Assembly: GCA_049324115.1 (NCBI GenBank)
Contig: JBMOMN010000005.1
Location: 62,001-126,000 of the forward strand
DNA: 64,000 bases
Source: UBA5796 sp040752455
Lineage (GTDB): Bacteria > Chloroflexota > Anaerolineae > Anaerolineales > Villigracilaceae
Direction of reading: 5' to 3'
Shown piece after piece: positions 7,901 through 16,300 of this stretch (within the stretch, counting starts at the first letter, position 1; each line of letters opens with the position of its first letter). The notes beneath the pieces are model-generated. The model ran no database searches. It was not told the DNA's origin and saw only the letters and a list, made by a program, of their open reading frames with translations. A program made the translations under genes and the position numbers.

Positions 7901-9466
7901 TTAGCCGCCTGCCTGTCTGAGGAGGGATATGAAGAGCACCAGTACCAGGATGATCCAGACCATGCCGCCGTCCCCTTCGAGGGCATTGGCGAGGGCGGCG
8001 CTGGCCCGCCCGAGCAGGCGGTAGAGACCCCAGAAGCTGCCGTAAAACCGGTCCAGGATCGTTGCCGTTCCCGGGCGGACCCAGTGGGCTTGCCGGGGTG
8101 TGAGGAGAGACGTTTTTCGCCCCAGCCAGTAGAGCGCCAGGGCCAACCCGCTGGCGGCGGTTCCGACCCACCAGTTCCCGGCGTTGAGAGCGCCGTCCCA
8201 ACCCCAGAGGGCGAGCGCCAGGTGGACGAGGATGGGCAGCAACAGCCCGGTCGGGTAGATGACCTGCGTCCAGCGCGGCTGCGAAGTGAGTGACGTGACT
8301 GAGGGCTGGCGGATGTGGCGCACGAACCCGGCCATCAACATCGCCTGGGTGGGGATGAAGGCCAGCCAGAACAGCCAGGAAACCTCCCGGCTGGAGTTTG
8401 GGATCCATCCGGCTGCGGCGGGTGTGAAGGGCAGGGCTGACAGCCCCACGAGGGTGGGCATGAGCAGGCGCGTCAGCCAGGTCTGGCGGACGGAGTAGAG
8501 GAACAAGACGCTGCTGGCGAGGATGAGGGCCGCGCCCCAGGCCACGCTCCCGACCGGGTTGGCGTTCAAAGCCGCGCCCACGGCCAGCGATCCCATGCCG
8601 ATGACCCAGAACGGGCGTCCGGTCAATTCGTCGCTGGCGCGCAGCCACTGCCAGCCGCCGAAGAGGGCCGCGATGGCAGTCAACCATAACAGGACGGGTG
8701 TGACGGGCGAGTCCACGCTGCCGAGTTGGACGCGGGCCAGGAGCACCAGGCTGGAGGCCGCCGAAACCAGACGCAGCATGGTCCCGAAGCCGCGCCGCAG
8801 GGCCGGTTCGTTGGTGTAGGGCAGGTGGAGCGGAAGCACGCCCAGGCGCAGTCCGGCCGCGACCAGCAGGTAGAGACCGACCTGGGCGGGAGGCGTTTCG
8901 AAGTCGAGGGGGATGCCGGCGGACAGGCTGGCCATGCTGGCCCAGAGCACGATCCCCAGCCCGGTGATGCGGATGGCGAAGGCGATCACCGCCTTCTCGC
9001 TGACCTCGGCCCCGTTGACCGAGCGCAGGGTGGTGGTCAACTCCACGATGTCAATTGCGGCCCAGCCCAGCACCAGGGTGAGTGGGTTGTCGGCCAGGAC
9101 GGCGATCAGGCCCATGGCGGTCATTGCCAGCGTCCCGGCCCAGGCGAGCATGTCGGGGAACGGTTTGCGGATGATGGAGGTCAGCATCAGCGCCAGGGTG
9201 AGGGTTACCAGGCTGAGGGCATACGGCCAGGACAACCCGTCCACGAGCAGGGAGGGGGAGGCGGTAAAGAGGCTTTGCGGTTCCCAGGCCGGCAGGGAGA
9301 GCCGGGCGGGCATGTCCAGTTGCCAGAAGAAGACGCTGATCCAGGCCATGAACGCGCCGCCGCTGGCGATCAGCCAGGAATATGGACGGTCGGGACGCGC
9401 AAAGTGCAGGATGGCGATGCTGGCGGCTGTGACGAGCAGGAGCAGGAAAGTTATGAGGACCAACAT
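7901..9466 (-). CDS. Proton-conducting membrane subunit, NuoL/MrpA-like
   Basis: A 521-residue polytopic membrane protein. LVLGWAAIDIVELTTTL corresponds to the early conserved helix of antiporter-like subunits, and GLRLGVLPLHLPYTNEPALRRG corresponds to the LPLHxWLPDA signature, with its histidine. It ends in a long hydrophobic C-terminal helix (MVWIILVLVLFISLL). I start at the ATG at 9466, MLVLITFLLLL; an upstream TTG at 9505 would add a polar stretch. No clear ribosome site is seen before either start. It is first in a three-gene membrane operon that contains no hydrophilic redox subunit. Confidence 0.75.
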   Translation of the reverse strand: MLVLITFLLLLVTAASIAILHFARPDRPYSWLIASGGAFMAWISVFFWQLDMPARLSLPAWEPQSLFTASPSLLVDGLSWPYALSLVTLTLALMLTSIIRKPFPDMLAWAGTLAMTAMGLIAVLADNPLTLVLGWAAIDIVELTTTLRSVNGAEVSEKAVIAFAIRITGLGIVLWASMASLSAGIPLDFETPPAQVGLYLLVAAGLRLGVLPLHLPYTNEPALRRGFGTMLRLVSAASSLVLLARVQLGSVDSPVTPVLLWLTAIAALFGGWQWLRASDELTGRPFWVIGMGSLAVGAALNANPVGSVAWGAALILASSVLFLYSVRQTWLTRLLMPTLVGLSALPFTPAAAGWIPNSSREVSWLFWLAFIPTQAMLMAGFVRHIRQPSVTSLTSQPRWTQVIYPTGLLLPILVHLALALWGWDGALNAGNWWVGTAASGLALALYWLGRKTSLLTPRQAHWVRPGTATILDRFYGSFWGLYRLLGRASAALANALEGDGGMVWIILVLVLFISLLRQAGG

Positions 9467-9600
9467 GGGGTGAGCGTATTTTATCAGGTTTGGCGTACCG
9501 TACAAAAGTGTAATGCGACAAAGATACTAATTCGATTGCGAACTGCGGCTGGGCGTTGCTTTTGTTGTACAATCTGGGCATCCGTTGAATTAAGGCTTCC

Positions 9601-10848
9601 ATGAAAACCACCTTTAACAAAAATTTTCGTCCTGGTTTGCTGGCCGGGCTGGGATTGTTGCTTTTGTTTGCCAGCGCGTGTACCACGTCAGCCGCGGCGC
9701 AGTTGGGGGAAGCGGAGACAGGCCCAACGTCCACGCCGACGCCGTTCAGGCCGGTGACGCGGCTCCCGGCTACCGTTACCCCGACGCCGACCCGCCGTCC
9801 CCTGGAAGCGACCTTTCCCACACCGACGAAGCTGGCCATTCCCACCATCGTCGCCTTATCGCCCTACGGGATGGTCGCGGGCATGAACCCGCTGACCGGG
9901 ATGGCTGCCGCCTCCCCGGAGTTGATGGACCGCCGCCCGATGGCGGTCAAGATCAGCAATTACCCGCGTTACGTGCGCCCGCAATCGGGGCTGAACGAAG
10001 CGGACGTGGTCTTCGAGTATTACATCGAAGGCGGATTGACGCGGTTCATCGGGATTTTCTACGGGCAGGAGGCCCAGGCCGTGGGTCCGGTGCGCTCGGG
10101 GCGGTATTTCGACGAGCACATCGCCACCATGTACCATTCCTTCCTCGTTTTCAAATATGCCGACCCGCGCGTCTACAACGATATGCAAGCCAGCCCGCTG
10201 CGGGATTTCCTGGTGGTGCCGGGGGCGTACACCTGTCCGTGGTTTTGCCAGGGCAAGAACAAATTCGATACGTACAACAACTGGTATTTCAATACCATCG
10301 AATGGCAGAAGCGCGCCGCCGAGATCGGTGTGGACAATTCGAAGCAGGAGCTGCGCGGCGGTTATTTCTACAGCCTGGCCCCGTTGACCGACCAGATCGG
10401 CCAGGCCATTTACACTAAATATTCCCAGGACGATTACAACTATTGGGATTACGACAGTGGACGCCAGAAATACGTCCGTTACCAGGAAACCGGGCGCGGT
10501 TCGAACTACGAATTGCTGACCGATGCCCTGAACGGCCTGCCGGTGGCTTTCGATAACGTCGTGGTCATTTTCGTGCCGCACACGTTTGCCAATAACTTCG
10601 ACGAGGAAGACGAGGTCTATCACATTGACCTGAACGGCGCGGGGCTGGCCTTCCTGTTCCGGGACGGGCACGCCTACCCGGCCTTTTGGCACCGCGCCGC
10701 CGATGACCAGCCGCTGCTGATCACCGACCAGTCCGGTGCGCTGCTGCCGCTCAAGCCGGGGACGACCTTCTTCCAGGTGATCTCGGATAATTCGACTTAT
10801 TCAGAAGCCTACGGGGAATGGCATTTCGAGCATAAGTTTAGTGAGTAA
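9601..10848 (+). CDS. DUF3048 domain lipoprotein (YerB-like)
   Basis: A 415-residue exported protein. The N-terminus is a lipoprotein signal (LLLLFASAC, lipid on the Cys), followed by a Thr/Pro-rich linker. From about residue 95 it matches DUF3048/YerB: NPLTGM, RRPMAVKISNYPRYVRPQSGL, ADVVFEYYIEGGLTRF, VGPVRSGRYFD. The C-terminal part holds the second DUF3048 domain with a long beta-rich stretch. Function of the family is unknown; it is an envelope protein. The gene stands alone on the plus strand, divergent from the membrane operon, and is followed by a strong hairpin terminator. Confidence 0.88.
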   Translation: MKTTFNKNFRPGLLAGLGLLLLFASACTTSAAAQLGEAETGPTSTPTPFRPVTRLPATVTPTPTRRPLEATFPTPTKLAIPTIVALSPYGMVAGMNPLTGMAAASPELMDRRPMAVKISNYPRYVRPQSGLNEADVVFEYYIEGGLTRFIGIFYGQEAQAVGPVRSGRYFDEHIATMYHSFLVFKYADPRVYNDMQASPLRDFLVVPGAYTCPWFCQGKNKFDTYNNWYFNTIEWQKRAAEIGVDNSKQELRGGYFYSLAPLTDQIGQAIYTKYSQDDYNYWDYDSGRQKYVRYQETGRGSNYELLTDALNGLPVAFDNVVVIFVPHTFANNFDEEDEVYHIDLNGAGLAFLFRDGHAYPAFWHRAADDQPLLITDQSGALLPLKPGTTFFQVISDNSTYSEAYGEWHFEHKFSE

Positions 10849-10864
10849 CATACTCTTTTACAGC

Positions 10865-10931
10865 AAACTTCGGAAGTCTCCGGGCAGACTCTTCGTCATG
10901 GAGACTCCCATCCAGACTTCCGAAGTTTTTT
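10865..10931 (+). terminator. Hairpin terminator with AAACTTCGGAAGTC arms (copy 1)
   Basis: Arms AAACTTCGGAAGTC and GACTTCCGAAGTTT enclose a 36-base loop and are followed by a run of T. It lies 16 bp after the DUF3048 stop codon. The same arms occur at 13834 and 25633. Confidence 0.75.
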
Positions 10932-11144
10932 GTTAAAAGCGCCTTGCCGTAAGGATTTTCCTTCGTTGACTCCCTGGCACCGCCCGCCACGATAGCCCCT
11001 GTAGCGGAGCGGAGCGGGAAGGCAGGTGTTGTGTTCCTTCGTGTTTCAAAAGGTTTTTCCTGTCAAAAACGGGAGAGCCATTTTTCTCAGAGTGGCGAAA
11101 CCCTCCCTTTGGCATGTATAATGTCCCTCTAACGAGGTGACACG
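10932..11144. other. Non-coding stretch before the zinc-ribbon gene
   Basis: No credible gene. A TATAAT box at 11117-11122, 22 bp before the ATG at 11145, probably drives the next gene; no clear -35 is visible. Otherwise nothing recognised. Confidence 0.45.
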
Positions 11145-11654
11145 ATGACTTTCGATCCGACCTTCCTGAGCAATTTGATGCTGGTACTGACCGGATTTGG
11201 CGGCGCGTTCCTGGTGACGCTGTGGGTGGCGCTCGTGATCTGGACCTACCGCGACATCCGCAACCGGGCGCGGGATACGCTCTCGCACATGCTGGCGGTG
11301 CTGGTGGTGGCGGTGCTCAACCTGCCGGGGATTTTGGTCTATCTCATCCTGCGCCCGGCCCAAACGCTGGAGGAAGAGTACCAGCGCACGCTGGAAGAAG
11401 AAGCCCTGCTGACCGCCATCGAAGACCAGGCGCTGTGTCCCGGCTGCGAGCGCCGTGTCCGGGATGACTGGCAGGTCTGCCCGAACTGCCATACCAAGCT
11501 CAAGAAAGCCTGTCACCATTGCGGAAAACTGATGGAATTGCCCTGGAACCTGTGCCCGTTCTGCGGCACGCCCGCTCCCGGCATGAGACGCGAGGGGTTG
11601 ACGGTGGAGGATGCGTTGAGGAATCTGGTTGGCGAGGAAGGTGGCGAGGAGTAA
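11145..11654 (+). CDS. Membrane protein with C-terminal double zinc ribbon
   Basis: A 169-residue protein. Two hydrophobic segments (residues 8-32 and 48-68) are followed by a short acidic helix and then two zinc ribbons: CPGCERR...CPNCHTK and CHHCGK...CPFCGTP. Eight cysteines in CxxC pairs are intact. This layout (phospholipase D nuclease-like N-terminal segment plus zinc ribbons) is common in Chloroflexota and Actinobacteria, without known function. The start is supported by GAGGTG seven bases before the ATG and by a TATAAT box upstream. Confidence 0.8.
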   Translation: MTFDPTFLSNLMLVLTGFGGAFLVTLWVALVIWTYRDIRNRARDTLSHMLAVLVVAVLNLPGILVYLILRPAQTLEEEYQRTLEEEALLTAIEDQALCPGCERRVRDDWQVCPNCHTKLKKACHHCGKLMELPWNLCPFCGTPAPGMRREGLTVEDALRNLVGEEGGEE

Positions 11655-11724
11655 ATTCCCCGGTTCCCGCCTTTGATCGGCAGCGGTCCGATAAAAATTC
11701 GCTTTTTTGTGCTATATTAGCGCT

Positions 11725-12687
11725 ATGGGTACGAAGCAAACTGTAAATCCCCCTTTTTTGTTTCCGATGAACAGCGGCCAGGTGCTTCCGGTTGAAGAAG
11801 CAACTGCGACTGTCCAGTTGCATTACGAACACCTAAACGGGAAATTGTTTCTTGGAAATTCCATCGAGTGGCTGGCCTCTTTGGAGGGCGAATCCGTTGA
11901 CCTGGTTTTCGCCGATCCACCGTACAACATAAAAAAAGCCGAATGGGATACCTTTGAAAGCCAGGAAGACTATATCCAGTGGTCGTTGAGTTGGATAGAA
12001 CAGGTTGCGAGGATCCTGAAAGAAACCGGCTCCCTGTATATTTGCGGTTTCTCGGAGATCCTGGCTGACCTGAAACACCCATCGTCCAAATTCTTCGATT
12101 CCTGCCGCTGGCTGGTGTGGAATTATCGTAACAAGGCCAATCTGGGCAATGATTGGGGCAGGTCGCACGAAAGCATTCTGCACTTCCGTAAATCGGACAA
12201 ATTTTCCCTGCGGGTTGACAGCATCCGTATTCCTTATGGGAGTCATACTTTGAAATACCCTGTCCATCCTCAGGCAATGACCAGTAATTTCGGGAACGGC
12301 AAGAAAAGGGATGAACATTGGATCCCCAATCCCTTGGGGGCAAAACCTAAGGATGTTATAGAAATTCCCACAACCTGCAATGGAATGGGCGAAAAGACAC
12401 CCCATCCGACTCAGAAACCGGAAGAATTATTGCGCAAGCTGATCCTTGCCGCGACAGATGAGGGTCAGACTATCCTGGATCCGTTTTCCGGTTCAGGGAC
12501 TGCCATCGTCGTTGCCGAACAATTGGGACGGAAATGGCTCGGATGCGAGATCAACCCTCAGTACAACCAGTGGGCTATCGAACGGCTGGAGCATGTCCGC
12601 CACCTGTCAATTGCGGATTGGATCGAACTCGACCACAAGAACGCGGAACGCAGGGAAAGCATCCGAAGACACCCTTTTTTGCGATGA
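11725..12687 (+). CDS. Site-specific DNA methyltransferase (N4/N6, beta class)
   Basis: A 320-residue amino-methyltransferase. Motif IV DPPY (VFADPPYNIKK) lies near residue 62 and motif I, the SAM-binding FSGSGTAIVVAEQLGR, lies near residue 260. The order IV before I is the beta class (HinfI/CcrM/YhdJ style). The catalytic DPPY and the GxG loop are intact. No restriction endonuclease or specificity subunit is next to it, so it is probably solitary. A TATATT box at 11713-11718 lies only six bases before the chosen ATG, and there is no ribosome site, so the mRNA may be leaderless. Recognition sequence unknown. Confidence 0.87.
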   Translation: MGTKQTVNPPFLFPMNSGQVLPVEEATATVQLHYEHLNGKLFLGNSIEWLASLEGESVDLVFADPPYNIKKAEWDTFESQEDYIQWSLSWIEQVARILKETGSLYICGFSEILADLKHPSSKFFDSCRWLVWNYRNKANLGNDWGRSHESILHFRKSDKFSLRVDSIRIPYGSHTLKYPVHPQAMTSNFGNGKKRDEHWIPNPLGAKPKDVIEIPTTCNGMGEKTPHPTQKPEELLRKLILAATDEGQTILDPFSGSGTAIVVAEQLGRKWLGCEINPQYNQWAIERLEHVRHLSIADWIELDHKNAERRESIRRHPFLR

Positions 12688-12713
12688 TTTGCGGGATTTC
12701 ATGGTTTAAGACA

Positions 12714-13820
12714 ATGAAACTCACCTCCATCACCCTCCACCACCTCTCCATGCCCCTCGTCTCGCCGTTCGAGACCTCCTTCGGGCGCGAGACGCAGCGC
12801 GAGTGCATCCTCGTCGAAATCCAGGCCGAAGGCATCACCGGCTACGGCGAATGCGTCGCTGACGGCAATCCCGGTTACTGTTACGAGACGACCGGCACGG
12901 CCTGGCACGTCATCAAGGATTTCGTCTCCCCGCTCGTTCTTCATCAGGACGTGACCGATGCCGACGACTTCCAGCGCCGGGTGGAGGGCATCCGCGGGCA
13001 CATGCTGGCCAAGGCCGGCGTCGAAATGGCGCTCTGGGACCTGCTCGGCAAGCGCGACGGTAAATCGCTCCGGTCAATGTTCGGGGGCAGGCGGGACAAA
13101 GTCGCAGTGGGGGTCTCGGTCGGGATCCAGGAGTCGCCCGAAATCCTGGTACGCCGCGTGGAAGATTACCTGTCAGACGGCTACCGGCGCGTCAAGCTCA
13201 AGATCAAGCCCGGGCGCGACGTGGCCGACACATCCGCCGTGCGAAGCGCCTTTCCCGAAATTAAACTCCAGGTGGACGCCAACTCGGCCTATTCGCTCGA
13301 AAGCGCCGCCGCCCTGCGCCCGCTCGACGACCTGGACCTGCTCCTGATCGAACAGCCGCTCTTCGAAGACGACATCTGGGACCACGCCAAGCTCCAGCGC
13401 CAGCTCCGCACGCCGGTCTGCCTGGACGAAAGCATCGTCTCTCCCCGCCATGCCCGCTACGCCCTCGAAATGGAAGCCTGCGAGATCATCAACATCAAAG
13501 CCGGGCGGGTCGGCGGCTTGAGCCAGGCGCTCGAAATCCACGACCTGTGCCGCGAACGCGGTGTGCCGGTCTGGTGCGGCGGGATGCTGGAGACGAACGT
13601 GGGCCGGGCCTCGAACCTGGCCCTGGCCTCGCTGCCCGGCTTCAGCCTGCCCGGCGACATCTCGGCCAGCGCCCGCTATTACGCCGAAGACATCACCGAA
13701 GAAACCTTCACCCTCAACCCCGACAGCACGATTGACGTGCCGGCCGGCCCCGGCCTGGGCGTGACGGTGAACCTGCGGGCGGTCGAGAAGTTCCGTGTAG
13801 CCAAACTCGAATTGAAATGA
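12714..13820 (+). CDS. menC: Enolase-superfamily o-succinylbenzoate synthase / N-acylamino acid racemase
   Basis: A 368-residue barrel enzyme of the muconate-lactonizing subgroup. Catalytic lysines K161 and K163 (VKLKIK), metal ligands D188 (VDAN), E213 (IEQP) and D238 (LDES), and K262 (NIKAGRVGG) are all present. Overall sequence fits the MenC type 2 / NSAR group, whose members convert SHCHC to o-succinylbenzoate, racemise N-acylamino acids, or do both. No other menaquinone genes are nearby, so the in vivo reaction is open and the symbol is tentative. The long upstream open frame is not used; the ATG at 12714 gives the conserved start. The stop overlaps the next gene (ATGA). Confidence 0.82.
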   Translation: MKLTSITLHHLSMPLVSPFETSFGRETQRECILVEIQAEGITGYGECVADGNPGYCYETTGTAWHVIKDFVSPLVLHQDVTDADDFQRRVEGIRGHMLAKAGVEMALWDLLGKRDGKSLRSMFGGRRDKVAVGVSVGIQESPEILVRRVEDYLSDGYRRVKLKIKPGRDVADTSAVRSAFPEIKLQVDANSAYSLESAAALRPLDDLDLLLIEQPLFEDDIWDHAKLQRQLRTPVCLDESIVSPRHARYALEMEACEIINIKAGRVGGLSQALEIHDLCRERGVPVWCGGMLETNVGRASNLALASLPGFSLPGDISASARYYAEDITEETFTLNPDSTIDVPAGPGLGVTVNLRAVEKFRVAKLELK

Positions 13821-15559
13821 GATATTTCCCGGCAAACTTCGGAAGTTTCAAAAGACTTCCGAAGTTTTTGTACATCTTTGTCCATCTGTGTTTACCGGTA
13901 GTTTTATTGACCGCTTGCCGCCAGCCGGTGGCCCAACCCGACCCGCCTGGCATTTTCCCCTCCCCCGCCCCCACTGCCACGCCTTTCCGCCCGCTGGCCG
14001 CGACCCCTCGTCCCGGCGAGACCGCCCTCCCCGCCGGGACCGCGCCCGCCGCATCCCCGGAGCCGATGCTCTGGCTTGGGGAAGCCGTGCCCGACCAGTT
14101 CCGCCTCCTGGCGGCTGGCTGGCCCATCCCGCTGACGACCGAACCCGGCCAGGCCGCCTACCGCCTGGATTACGCGCCCGAGGGCGAGATCACCTGGATT
14201 TATGCCCTGGCCGCGGCCTTTCCCACCGTAACCGACGACGTCCCGGCTGAGGCGCTGCGCCGCGCCTGGGAGGGCGATCTTTCGGGACCGTTGGCCGGCC
14301 ACCGTTTGATCATGGCCGGATCCACCCTGGAAGCCTTTACCGCCAAATGGGGGCCGCCCGATCCGCTCATCGTCAGTGCCGCGGGCGGGGACTTGGTCGA
14401 AGCCCTCTGGTCTGACCGCTCGGTGTGGGCCATCCTCCCGTTCGAGAAGATCACGCCGCAGCTCAAAGTTCTCAGCCTCGACGGGATTTCCCCTCTCCGC
14501 AACGACTTCGACCCGGTCGGCTACCCCCTCATTGCCCGCTTCCATCTCTCCGCCGACCAACCGACTGCCGGACTATCCGACAATCCGGCCATCCAGCTAC
14601 CCTCCACCAACCGCGATCCCGCCAAACTGACCACCCTGGTGATGACCGGCGTGACCGCCCTGGTGCGGGCCACAGCCAACAAAATGGAGACCAAAGGCAT
14701 CACCTATCCCGCCGGAGACATCCGGGACTGGCTGGTGAAGGCCGACATTGCCCACATCAGCAACGAGATCCCGTTTGCCGAAAACTGCCCGCCGCCCAAT
14801 CCCTACCAGACCAGCCTGATGTTCTGCTCCGACCCGAAATACATCGAACTGCTCGAACACATCGGCGCCGACGTGGTCGAACTGACCGGCAACCACTTCA
14901 TGGACTGGGGCCGGGCGGCGACCCTGCTCACAGTCGAGATGTACGACGAAAAGGGTTGGCCCTATTATGGCGGCGGCGCAGACCTGGCCGATTCCAGGCA
15001 GCCGGCCCTGCTCGAACACAACGGCAACCGCTTCGCCTTCATCGGCTGCAACCCGGTCGGGCCGGGGTTCGCCTGGGCCACCGATTCCAACCCCGGCGCG
15101 GCCCCCTGTGACGACTACGAATGGATCAAAAACGAGATCACCCGCCTCAAAGACGAAGGCTACATCGTCATCGCCACGATGCAATACAGCGAGTATTACG
15201 TCCCCTGGGCGCCCGACAACCAGGTGCAGGATTTTGCAGCGCTGGCCGAGGCCGGGGCGACCATCGTCAGCGGCAGCCAGTCGCATTATCCGCAGGTGAT
15301 GGCCTTCCACGGCCCGGCTTTCATCCATTATGGGCTGGGCAACCTGTTCTTCGACCAGATGTTTTACACCCTTTCGGACGGCACGACCATCACCGAGACG
15401 CGCCTGGAATTCCTCGACCGGCACGTCTTCTACGACGGGCGCTACCTCGGCGTCGAACTGCTGACCGCCGTGCTGGAAGATTTCGCCCGTCCCCGCCCGA
15501 TGACGCCCGGAGAGCGGGCTGAATTCCTGCTGAAATACTTCGAAGCCAGTGGATGGTAA
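13817..15559 (+). CDS. CapA-family lipoprotein (poly-gamma-glutamate capsule protein-like)
   Basis: A 580-residue exported protein. The lipobox LLTAC is near residue 32, followed by a Pro/Thr-rich linker, a 200-residue region without assignment, and a C-terminal CapA/PGA_cap metallophosphatase-like domain: ADIAHISNEIPF, ELTGNHFMDWG, AFIGCNPV and GSQSHYPQ, with the NHxxDxG and HxPQ motifs intact. The only ATG overlaps the end of menC. A palindrome (13834-13869) lies inside the first 18 codons, so the extreme N-terminus ANFGSFKRLPKF is repeat-derived; a TTG at 13868 would exclude it and still leave a signal peptide. Exact substrate unknown. Confidence 0.82.
   Translation: MRYFPANFGSFKRLPKFLYIFVHLCLPVVLLTACRQPVAQPDPPGIFPSPAPTATPFRPLAATPRPGETALPAGTAPAASPEPMLWLGEAVPDQFRLLAAGWPIPLTTEPGQAAYRLDYAPEGEITWIYALAAAFPTVTDDVPAEALRRAWEGDLSGPLAGHRLIMAGSTLEAFTAKWGPPDPLIVSAAGGDLVEALWSDRSVWAILPFEKITPQLKVLSLDGISPLRNDFDPVGYPLIARFHLSADQPTAGLSDNPAIQLPSTNRDPAKLTTLVMTGVTALVRATANKMETKGITYPAGDIRDWLVKADIAHISNEIPFAENCPPPNPYQTSLMFCSDPKYIELLEHIGADVVELTGNHFMDWGRAATLLTVEMYDEKGWPYYGGGADLADSRQPALLEHNGNRFAFIGCNPVGPGFAWATDSNPGAAPCDDYEWIKNEITRLKDEGYIVIATMQYSEYYVPWAPDNQVQDFAALAEAGATIVSGSQSHYPQVMAFHGPAFIHYGLGNLFFDQMFYTLSDGTTITETRLEFLDRHVFYDGRYLGVELLTAVLEDFARPRPMTPGERAEFLLKYFEASGW
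13834..13870. repeat. Palindrome with AAACTTCGGAAGT arms (copy 2)
   Basis: Same arms as the terminators at 10865 and 25633, here with a short loop and followed by TTTTTG. It lies just after the menC stop codon and inside the first codons of the CapA-like gene, so it may both end transcription from menC and encode residues 7-17 of the next frame. Confidence 0.75.
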
Positions 15560-15562
15560 AAA

Positions 15563-16192
15563 ATGATCTACGACATCTCCCTCCCGATTTCTCCCGACCT
15601 CCCTGTCTGGCCCGGCGACCCGAACATCGTGCTCGAACAGGTCGCGGCGATGGACGACGGCGCGGAGGCCAACGTCACCCGCCTGGACATGAGCGCCCAC
15701 ACCGGAACCCATGTGGATGCGCCGCACCATTTCATGAACGACGGGCGGACGGTGGAGAACCTGTCGCTGGAGGCGCTGGTTGGGGAGTGTTACGTGCTGC
15801 GTGTAGCGAATGAGATTGATGAGATCACTGCCGATATTCTCGAAAAAGCCGATATTCCCAAAGATGCCGTCCGATTGCTCTTCCGCACCCGCAACTCGGA
15901 GTTGTGGCGGCGCGGCGAGAGCCGCTTCCAGACCGGATTCGCGGCCGTCAGCGAAGACGGGGCGCGCTGGCTGGTGGAACGCGGCGTGAAACTCGTCGGG
16001 GTGGATTACCTGTCGGTGGCGGCATACAGCCAACCCGTCCCCACGCACCGGGCGCTGCTGGCCGCGGGGGTGGTCGTCGTCGAGGGGCTGGACCTGTCAC
16101 GGGTCGAACCCGGCGTGTACGTCCTGTATTGCCTGCCGCTCAAACTCGTCGGCGCAGACGGCGCGCCGGCGCGAGCCATCCTGGTCGGTTAA
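15563..16192 (+). CDS. Cyclase family protein (kynurenine formamidase-like)
   Basis: A 209-residue metal-dependent hydrolase. It starts IYDISLPISPDLPVWPGDP and has the family metal motif HTGTHVDAPHHF near residue 48, plus a later DYLSVAAY segment and an active-site Glu region (VVEGLDLSRVEPGVYVLYCLPLK). Relatives hydrolyse N-formylkynurenine or other amides, or act as isatin hydrolase-type enzymes. It lies three bases after the CapA-like gene, so they are co-transcribed. No kynurenine genes are nearby, so I do not assign kynB. Confidence 0.85.
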   Translation: MIYDISLPISPDLPVWPGDPNIVLEQVAAMDDGAEANVTRLDMSAHTGTHVDAPHHFMNDGRTVENLSLEALVGECYVLRVANEIDEITADILEKADIPKDAVRLLFRTRNSELWRRGESRFQTGFAAVSEDGARWLVERGVKLVGVDYLSVAAYSQPVPTHRALLAAGVVVVEGLDLSRVEPGVYVLYCLPLKLVGADGAPARAILVG

Positions 16193-16300
16193 TAAAATTA
16201 ACCCGTTTTTATCCAGATTCACCGCGCGCATCGGGGAATTTTGCGCGATAATAGTTCCAGCGTATTTCATCGTATCGGTTTGGCAACCAAGGAGAGACAG

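Noticed and set aside
12534..12713. Upstream extension of the menC frame
   Set aside because: It lies inside the methyltransferase gene and has no similarity to the enolase family; the ATG at 12714 starts the conserved part.
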